Assembly: GCA_964458255.1 (NCBI GenBank)
Contig: CAYWHY010000062.1
Location: 1 to 8,336 of the forward strand
Reading direction: 5' to 3'
Origin: Suilimivivens sp964458255
GTDB lineage: Bacteria > Bacillota > Clostridia > Lachnospirales > Lachnospiraceae
Length of the DNA: 8,336 nt
This document shows positions 1 to 4,434 of this stretch, piece after piece. A program made the translations under genes and the position numbers. Below the pieces are notes generated by a model, which saw only the letters and a program-made list of their open reading frames with translations, made no database searches and had not been told where the DNA came from. Within the stretch, counting starts at the first letter, position 1. Each line of letters starts with the position of its first letter.

Positions 1-6
1 TGCCAT
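1..6 (-). CDS. fliS: Start of a downstream gene, probably flagellar export chaperone FliS (only 2 codons in window)
   Basis: One base after the fliD stop there is an ATG followed by GCA (Met-Ala), then the window ends. An AGGAGG Shine-Dalgarno lies inside the fliD 3' end, 8 nt before this ATG, so a translated gene very likely begins here. The name FliS, the chaperone that binds flagellin and prevents its premature polymerisation, rests only on the conserved order flaG-fliD-fliS in Firmicutes. Two codons cannot confirm the product. Confidence 0.5.
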
Positions 7-7
7 T

Positions 8-1531
8 CTATAGTCCTCCTAACATGCTTGTCACGGCACTTGAATTGGATTGCATCTTTGCCAGAGCTGTCTCCATCTTAGCAAATTTCGCATACCACTT
101 ATCTTCATAAGCATTCAGTTTTTCTTCCAAGTCAGCAATCTTGGTTGTATAGCCACTGTAGTCTGCCGCAAGCTTCTTATCATCATAAAAATTACCATAA
201 CTGCGATAACCGTCTACCGACTTCGACAAGTCAAACATCCTGTCATAAAGAGACTGTGATAATTGGGAAAAAAAGCTTACCACTGTATCCGTTTCATTGG
301 TAATCATGGCTTTCAGCTTATCTGTAGCGGTAGCGGTATTCTCATCATCTGCATCACCATCGATATGGTAAGCATTTCTCTCATTGTCTTCTGCCGTGAA
401 ATACCCCAATGTATTGATGCCGAAATCAGAAAGATACATGGTTTTACCATTTACTTCGAAACCGGAAGACATCACTTTCTTCAAAACCGAGCTGACATCC
501 GATAAGCTTTCATCTTTGTAAAGAAGTGATTCTTTGATTTTATTTTCCCAATCCTCCACTTTCTTCTCTGACATGGAATACTCTTCCTCTTCTGTTAAAG
601 GCTCGTATTCTTTTCCGGCTTTGTTATTGTATAACTTATCCATACTATTAATGAGTTCATTGTATTCTTTAAAGAAGTTCTTAATCATGTCATAGATGCC
701 GGATGTATCATTTTCGGTAGTCAGGGTGATTTCTTCTCCTGCTTTTGTCTCCTGTAATGCCGTAATGGTAAGCCCATTAATCTGAAAGACATTGGTGTCA
801 CCGGTAAATTCGGCACCATTGAGCCAGATTTTTGCATTGGTTCCATCTATCTTTTTAGCACCTGCATCCTCTGTCAGTTGCAATGCCGATAATGCTGCCA
901 GTCCATTTTCATTGTTGGAAGAAAGTGTAAAATCAGAAGCCTCTCCGGATGACTTTGCACTGATAAACAATCTGCCCTGTCCTTCATCAAAGCTTGCATT
1001 TAAGCCATTATTTTTTAACTGTGTCAATACATCTGATATAGTAGTATCAGCATTTACCGTAATCTCTACCGCTTTTGCACTGCTGCCGTTCCCGGTAGTC
1101 AGGGTAATGGTTCCTTCCCCTTCAACTTTACTGCCGGTAATATCACTCAGCTTCGTCAGTGCATTCAGTTTGTCATTTTTGCTTCCTTTTAACTTTCCCC
1201 CGGTCAGATAAGCTGTTTTTGCCAGTTTCTCCACACGCAATGAATGCACACAATTAACAGCGTTCTCTCCGGTAATTACATTTGCTATATTACTGTCAGA
1301 TACTTTTGTTGTCTTTTTTGCATAATCGGAAGACAGACGCATATTGGAAACATACTTGTTTTGAAAAGTTTTCAATTTGGAATTCAAGTCCTTCCACGCA
1401 TCCTGTTTCCACTCAAGCTTTTTCTGTTCCTTCTGAACACTCTCCACCTTAGTCCGCCTTGCAGCAACAAGCTCCTGGATAATGCTCTCTGTATCAAGTC
1501 CGGAATTCATTCCGGTTAATCGTATTGCCAT
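8..1531 (-). CDS. fliD: Flagellar filament cap protein FliD (HAP2)
   Basis: FliD forms the cap at the distal tip of the filament and folds incoming flagellin monomers; it is exported through the flagellar type III apparatus, so no signal peptide is expected or seen. The protein has 507 residues, within the normal family range. The N-terminal FliD domain covers about residues 1-105 and opens with the typical TGMNSGLDTESII. A flagellin-IN-like segment lies around 164-206 (TISDVLTQLKNNG). The C-terminal FliD domain runs from about 275 to 490, with FFKEYNELI and EYEPLTEEEE followed by WENKIKESLL, and ends in a probable coiled coil (about 460-492) and the tail SMLGGL. The middle (about 110-270) is the variable surface part. 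There is a single cysteine, Cys94. The ATG has AGGAGG at 8-nt spacing, and that site overlaps the flaG stop codon, so the two genes are co-transcribed and likely translationally coupled. The identification is secure. Confidence 0.97.
   Translation of the reverse strand: MAIRLTGMNSGLDTESIIQELVAARRTKVESVQKEQKKLEWKQDAWKDLNSKLKTFQNKYVSNMRLSSDYAKKTTKVSDSNIANVITGENAVNCVHSLRVEKLAKTAYLTGGKLKGSKNDKLNALTKLSDITGSKVEGEGTITLTTGNGSSAKAVEITVNADTTISDVLTQLKNNGLNASFDEGQGRLFISAKSSGEASDFTLSSNNENGLAALSALQLTEDAGAKKIDGTNAKIWLNGAEFTGDTNVFQINGLTITALQETKAGEEITLTTENDTSGIYDMIKNFFKEYNELINSMDKLYNNKAGKEYEPLTEEEEYSMSEKKVEDWENKIKESLLYKDESLSDVSSVLKKVMSSGFEVNGKTMYLSDFGINTLGYFTAEDNERNAYHIDGDADDENTATATDKLKAMITNETDTVVSFFSQLSQSLYDRMFDLSKSVDGYRSYGNFYDDKKLAADYSGYTTKIADLEEKLNAYEDKWYAKFAKMETALAKMQSNSSAVTSMLGGL
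15..20 (-). promoter_or_regulatory. Shine-Dalgarno for the gene after fliD
   Basis: AGGAGG on the minus strand, 8 nt upstream of the ATG at 6-4. It lies within the last codons of fliD, so translation of the two genes is probably coupled. It is the main evidence that a gene starts at the left window edge. Confidence 0.7.
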
Positions 1532-1539
1532 TCGTTAAG

Positions 1540-1545
1540 CCTCCT
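1540..1545 (-). promoter_or_regulatory. Shine-Dalgarno of fliD, overlapping the flaG stop
   Basis: AGGAGG, 8 nt before the fliD ATG. Its first two bases are the last two bases of the flaG TAG stop codon. A ribosome terminating on flaG would sit over this site, which favours coupled re-initiation. This decides the fliD start. Confidence 0.8.
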
Positions 1546-1975
1546 ATCTCTTCTCATCCACTAAGAGTCCGGCAAGTTCCCACGCCTTTGCAATCATATC
1601 CAAGGTTTTCTCCGGCGGAAGTTCTTTGATAACTTCCTTGGTTTCCTTGTCAACAATTTTAATTGTCACTCTGTTGGTCTGCTCATGAATTCCAAAAACG
1701 GCTTCTGAATGAGACATGTTTTTATTCATCTGTTCAACAGCCTTCTTAATCTGTTCATTAGTTGCCTGTTGGCCGTTGTTCATTGAACTGTCCTGTCCGT
1801 TCTGGCTGTCCTGCTTCTCTGTCGCCGCCACCTTTGTGGTAGTTGCATCATAAGCATTAATCTGTTCCGGTGTAGAAACCTCCGTGTTCTCTACCGTTGT
1901 TTTCTGTACAGGCTTTGCCTGCGGTGTTGTCTGTGCCTGATATGTCATTGCACTGCTTAATGGTTCGATTGCCAT
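1544..1975 (-). CDS. flaG: FlaG family flagellar protein
   Basis: FlaG is a small flagellar protein encoded next to fliD; in several bacteria its loss alters filament length. The protein has 143 residues from the ATG chosen here. Residues 1 to about 70 are low-complexity, rich in Thr, Gln, Asn and Ala, and probably disordered. The FlaG domain follows at about 72-143, with FGIHEQTNRVTIKIVDKET (94-112), the hallmark VIKELPPEKTLDMIAKAWEL (115-134) and LVDEKR at the end. A GTG three codons upstream (1984) would also be in frame, but it is part of the GGAGGTGAT Shine-Dalgarno, so the ATG at 1975 is the start. The gene is the first of a flaG-fliD-(fliS) unit that appears to have its own sigma-28-type promoter. 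Family assignment is firm; the exact role is known only from relatives. Confidence 0.93.
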   Translation of the reverse strand: MAIEPLSSAMTYQAQTTPQAKPVQKTTVENTEVSTPEQINAYDATTTKVAATEKQDSQNGQDSSMNNGQQATNEQIKKAVEQMNKNMSHSEAVFGIHEQTNRVTIKIVDKETKEVIKELPPEKTLDMIAKAWELAGLLVDEKR

Positions 1976-1979
1976 AGGA

Positions 1980-1995
1980 ATCACCTCCGTGTGAT
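1980..1995 (-). promoter_or_regulatory. flaG ribosome binding site inside a CsrA-site-like hairpin
   Basis: The minus strand reads ATCAC-ACGGAG-GTGAT: a perfect 5-bp stem with a 6-base loop containing GGA. GGAGGTGAT, a nearly full-length match to the 16S rRNA 3' end, spans loop and 3' stem and ends 4 nt before the flaG ATG. High-affinity CsrA sites in Gammaproteobacteria follow ACARGGAUG(U) with GGA in a hexaloop closed by AC/GU pairs; this element has AC, GGA and GU in those positions. Visible: stem, loop and Shine-Dalgarno. Inferred: CsrA binding and translational repression. Only one GGA is present in the presumed leader, whereas B. subtilis hag has two CsrA sites. Confidence 0.6.
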
Positions 1996-2042
1996 AATAA
2001 ATAATTTATAAGTTACTTAAAGTTTTATAGTCTTCTTTTTTT

Positions 2043-2069
2043 ATATCGGATGAATGCGTGAAAAATTTA
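2043..2069 (-). promoter_or_regulatory. Sigma-28 / sigma-D-type promoter upstream of flaG
   Basis: The minus strand has TAAA (2069-2066), exactly 15 nt of spacer, then TCCGATAT (2050-2043). The B. subtilis sigma-D consensus is TAAA-N14..16-GCCGATAT, so the -35 core is perfect, the spacing ideal and the -10 matches at 7 of 8 positions. Transcription would start near 2036, giving a leader of about 60 nt before the flaG ATG. It lies wholly in the csrA-flaG gap. It would drive flaG-fliD-fliS as late, class III genes, in addition to any read-through from csrA, since I see no terminator between csrA and flaG. Confidence 0.8.
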
Positions 2070-2093
2070 GAGGTTTTGATGAATTTGAAATGA

Positions 2094-2312
2094 TTACCCC
2101 AACAAATTTCTGAGTGCATCCATTCCGCTTACATCCACTGCTTCTTTGTTTGCCTCCTGAATCTGTACATAAACTTCCTTACGGTACACAGGAACATCTT
2201 TCGGTGCACTGATGCCCAGCTTTACCTGTTCTCCCTTAATCTCCAGCACGGTAATTTCTATATTGTTATTCACGATCAATGCTTCATTTTTCTTTCTGGA
2301 TAAAGCTAACAT
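2094..2312 (-). CDS. csrA: Carbon storage / translational regulator CsrA
   Basis: CsrA is a dimeric RNA-binding protein that recognises GGA motifs, often at Shine-Dalgarno sequences; in B. subtilis it represses hag translation and is antagonised by FliW. The protein has 72 residues. The N-terminal beta strand MLALSRKKNEA holds Leu4 and Arg6, followed by IEITVLEIKGEQVKLGI (18-34), APKDVPVYRKEVY (36-48) with Arg44, and a helical tail. Leu4 and Arg44 correspond to residues known to be important for RNA binding in E. coli CsrA. The tail from about residue 52 is longer than in E. coli, as is usual in Gram-positive CsrA, where this region contributes to FliW binding. The ATG follows the fliW TAG with no intervening base, and the AGGTGAG Shine-Dalgarno lies in the last fliW codons, so synthesis is probably coupled to FliW. 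Confidence 0.97.
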   Translation of the reverse strand: MLALSRKKNEALIVNNNIEITVLEIKGEQVKLGISAPKDVPVYRKEVYVQIQEANKEAVDVSGMDALRNLLG

Positions 2313-2771
2313 CTACTCACCTGCTTTCTTTTTCGCATTAAGGATTTCATAAATAGGATATTTAATGGCATAATCGTCACCTTCTATGATAATCTGGCAT
2401 GCTTTTTTCTCTGCTGCATTAATAATAAGAGGTCCCCTTAAATTTACTGTCATTTCTGTCAAATTGTGGGGAACGGTAACCGTAACCATGACAAGCAATT
2501 CATCAGGGATAAGCTCTCCGATAGGTTTTAAGAGCTCATCATCTACTTCCGGATTATAATCAGGCTTTACAAGGAGCGGATCCATTACCGGCATGGCAAA
2601 GGCCGGTTCCTGAACGGACTGGAGCCAGTGAATGGCACCTGCCCCCTTTTCTTCATCATGCACAAGTGCAAAATCTGTCAAATCCGGGAATCCGATAATC
2701 CCGGCAGGAAAATGAATGATTTTGTCATCGGCAATTGTAATTTCTCCAAATACTTTTGTTTGAATAATCAT
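2313..2771 (-). CDS. fliW: Flagellar assembly factor FliW
   Basis: FliW is a cytoplasmic protein that binds either flagellin or CsrA. When flagellin is exported, free FliW sequesters CsrA and relieves repression of flagellin translation (shown in B. subtilis). The 152-residue length is typical. Family signatures are FPAGIIGFPD (21-30), WLQSVQEPAFAMPVMDP (49-65), a run predicting beta strands at ELLVMVTVTVP (91-101), and VNLRGPLIINAAEKKACQII (109-128). A Lys-rich tail ends in Gly-Glu. The ATG has AGGAGAG 3 nt upstream (5 nt counted from AGGAG). The gene lies 45 bp after flgL and directly abuts csrA, the partner it antagonises. A possible weak sigma-28 promoter and a hairpin precede it. Confidence 0.97.
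   Translation of the reverse strand: MIIQTKVFGEITIADDKIIHFPAGIIGFPDLTDFALVHDEEKGAGAIHWLQSVQEPAFAMPVMDPLLVKPDYNPEVDDELLKPIGELIPDELLVMVTVTVPHNLTEMTVNLRGPLIINAAEKKACQIIIEGDDYAIKYPIYEILNAKKKAGE
2316..2322 (-). promoter_or_regulatory. Shine-Dalgarno of csrA within the end of fliW
   Basis: AGGTGAG, encoded by the final Gly-Glu codons of fliW, lies directly before the TAG stop and the csrA ATG. No alternative start with better spacing is present, so it sets the csrA start and ties csrA translation to fliW translation. Confidence 0.7.
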
Positions 2772-2785
2772 AAGCTCTCCTATCT

Positions 2786-2799
2786 GCGTGTTTACACGC
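2786..2799 (-). other. Perfect inverted repeat in the fliW leader, flanked by two GGA motifs
   Basis: GCGTGT-AA-ACACGC (minus strand) is a perfect 6+6 inverted repeat; in RNA it would form a 5-bp stem with a 4-base loop. There is no following U-run, so it is not a Rho-independent terminator. GGA motifs lie on both sides (2802-2800 in AAGGAG, and 2780-2778 in the fliW Shine-Dalgarno AGGAGAG). A role in RNA stability or CsrA binding is possible but inferred. Confidence 0.45.
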
Positions 2800-2808
2800 T
2801 CCTTAAAT

Positions 2809-2834
2809 TTATCGGTTTAAATGTAATTCATTAA
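2809..2834 (-). promoter_or_regulatory. Possible weak sigma-28 promoter upstream of fliW-csrA
   Basis: ACCGATAA (2816-2809, minus strand) matches 7 of 8 bases of the sigma-28 -10 element GCCGATAA. Fourteen nt upstream lies TTAA (2834-2831), a 3-of-4 match to the -35 core TAAA. The -10 starts directly after the flgL stop codon. The position before fliW-csrA is sensible, but the poor -35 makes this a candidate only; flgL read-through is the alternative. Confidence 0.35.
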
Positions 2835-4361
2835 GGATGTCTGCATGATTTTACCGGTTGCCATGAGTGCCGCTTCATAAGTAAGCTCTGTGCTGGTAAG
2901 CTGTATGGCCACTTCCGTAATATCCACATCTTCGTTTTCGGACTGCAGTGTCCTGAAGGTCGTTTTCTGCTCCATAAGCCGATTACTGATAAGTGTAAGA
3001 CGACTGCTTCTGGTTCCATTATCGGTAACCGATATATTGGTATCATCCAAATGTGCCTGCATGCGGGTAATGGTAGTCTCAAACAATTCATGAACGCTTT
3101 CTCTAACATAATCATAAGCTTTCTTTGCCGCATCTAACTGGTCACTTATCAAAGCATAATCCGGATCATCCTCTGTCAGTCCCTCTTTTACCTTTTTAAG
3201 TGCTTCCACAGTTCCTGTGATTTCAGTCAGCGATGCCATCGCTATCTCCAAATCGTCAATATCTCTGTCTAAGTCATGCGTAAATGCTTCTCTCGCGGTA
3301 GTGTTTACACGGATTGTCTGGTTATATCCCACATCATATTCAATAACCTGGGATTCTTCCTCTCCCTTCAGATATTCCTGATTGTAGTTAATGGTTTGTA
3401 CATTTCCTGCTTCATCCTGCGTAGTCGCACTGCAGGCGAAATAATGTTCCGGTCTTAAATCACCGTTTTCCCAACTTTTTTTGCTATAAGTAATCCTGAT
3501 TTCCGTTTCAGGTGTCACAGTCCCTTCAAGTGCTTCATATGCTTTGTCTGAAAAAAGAATTTCACCTGTTTTGGGAGAAAATATAACCTTTGATTCACCA
3601 TTTGCATTTGCCGCAGCAATTTCCGTATAGGCATCCTCCGTTGCTGCTGCCTCTGCTGTTGCAATCGGATTGTTTGCTGCATCAGTAATGACAGGCATGC
3701 CTTCGGCAAGCTCATCATATGCCAGTCTGATTCTGTAAATATTGCCGTTGGTAACATTTGCTTCTTTTACATCATCATAATTGCCGTTATTATAATTATT
3801 CCGGGTAATATCGTTAATCTTACCGCTTACCGTATGATTGAAACTGTCAAAAGCACCGATTGTTACCTGTTCCGTAATAGAGTAGACGGGCTGTGGATTT
3901 ATATCCTCCACTTCCTCCGTAAAGGACAATGTCGTATCGGTACGATAACCGGTAAAAACATACCTTCCCGCATAATCTACGTTGCCGGTTGAATAAAACT
4001 CGTTTTTCAGATTTTTCATCTGTTCCAAAATGATATTCAAATCATCCGTGGTCAAATCCTTGTTTGCCGCCTTCGTTGCCTGTTTCACCATATCGGTAAG
4101 CACCTCTGTCCCCGTTAAAAGTGCATCCTCCGTTACCTTAAGCCAGCTTTTGGCATCAGGTGCATTTTTTTCATAAAACTGGGAAAGTTCTGAAACACTG
4201 GTGCGGAGACGAAGTGCACGGATTGCAACTACCGGATCGTCAGAAGGTCTTGTAAGCTTTTTCTGGGTAGACATCCGGGTACTTAATTTATCCTGAAGTG
4301 TTTTATTGTTATTGATATTATACAGTGAATTATTCTGCATAATTTTATTGGTCATTCTCAT
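2817..4361 (-). CDS. flgL: Flagellar hook-filament junction protein FlgL (HAP3), enlarged
   Basis: FlgL is exported through the flagellar apparatus and forms the ring between FlgK and the filament. The flagellin-like N-terminal region (residues 1 to about 140) shows MRMTNKIMQNNSLYNIN, KLTRPSDDPVVAIRAL (35-50) and GNVDYAGRYVFTGYRTD (126-142). The flagellin-like C-terminal helix region spans about 358-514 and ends TYEAALMATGKIMQTSLMNY. At 514 residues it is much longer than the roughly 300 of E. coli or B. subtilis FlgL. The extra length is an inserted central domain at about 143-355, including an Ala-rich stretch (about 227-254) and the lone Cys310. The first ATG is preferred over the in-frame ATG two codons later because AGGCAGGG lies 7 nt before it. 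The 73-bp gap after the second flgK shows no convincing promoter or terminator. Confidence 0.94.
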   Translation of the reverse strand: MRMTNKIMQNNSLYNINNNKTLQDKLSTRMSTQKKLTRPSDDPVVAIRALRLRTSVSELSQFYEKNAPDAKSWLKVTEDALLTGTEVLTDMVKQATKAANKDLTTDDLNIILEQMKNLKNEFYSTGNVDYAGRYVFTGYRTDTTLSFTEEVEDINPQPVYSITEQVTIGAFDSFNHTVSGKINDITRNNYNNGNYDDVKEANVTNGNIYRIRLAYDELAEGMPVITDAANNPIATAEAAATEDAYTEIAAANANGESKVIFSPKTGEILFSDKAYEALEGTVTPETEIRITYSKKSWENGDLRPEHYFACSATTQDEAGNVQTINYNQEYLKGEEESQVIEYDVGYNQTIRVNTTAREAFTHDLDRDIDDLEIAMASLTEITGTVEALKKVKEGLTEDDPDYALISDQLDAAKKAYDYVRESVHELFETTITRMQAHLDDTNISVTDNGTRSSRLTLISNRLMEQKTTFRTLQSENEDVDITEVAIQLTSTELTYEAALMATGKIMQTSLMNYI

Positions 4362-4434
4362 AGTAATTCCCTGCCTTTCTCATATCCTGTCATCAGCCAC
4401 GCGCTTTATCTGTTCTTTGCCGGCGGCTGTACCT

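Noticed and set aside
792..1211. 139-codon open frame on the plus strand, hydrophobic in translation
   Set aside because: It is antisense to fliD; the hydrophobic look comes from reverse-complemented Glu, Lys, Asn and Ser codons. No operon context or recognisable motif.
2001..2022. AT-rich palindromes (TAAGT-A-ACTTA and ATAAAT-T-ATTTAT) in the flaG leader
   Set aside because: Single-base loops cannot form RNA hairpins as written, and such palindromes are easily produced by chance in A+T-rich DNA. They could still be operator half-sites, but nothing else supports that.
2792..2804. AAGGAG followed by GTG TAA in the fliW leader, a minimal start-stop
   Set aside because: Only 1 nt separates the putative ribosome site from GTG, too short for initiation, and no peptide is encoded.
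3020..3034. 15-base perfect palindrome TATCGGT-A-ACCGATA
   Set aside because: It lies in flgL coding sequence (Ile-Ser-Val-Thr-Asp) in the conserved C-terminal region, is isolated, and has no TAAA at promoter spacing on the minus strand.
2831..3757. Minus-strand open frames of 100 and 80 codons (2831-3133 and 3515-3757)
   Set aside because: Both overlap flgL on the same strand in another frame; flgL is intact and has the family motifs throughout, so there is no frameshift to explain.
4382..4408. TAAA-N15-CAGGATAT before flgL, resembling a sigma-28 promoter
   Set aside because: The -10 matches only 5 of 8 bases, and the predicted start would fall on the flgL Shine-Dalgarno, leaving no usable leader.
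4362..4434. Possible terminator hairpin (CAGCC...GGCTG) in the gap before flgL
   Set aside because: The stem is 5 bp with a 26-base loop and no U-run, so it is not a credible intrinsic terminator; flgL has no good promoter of its own and needs read-through.
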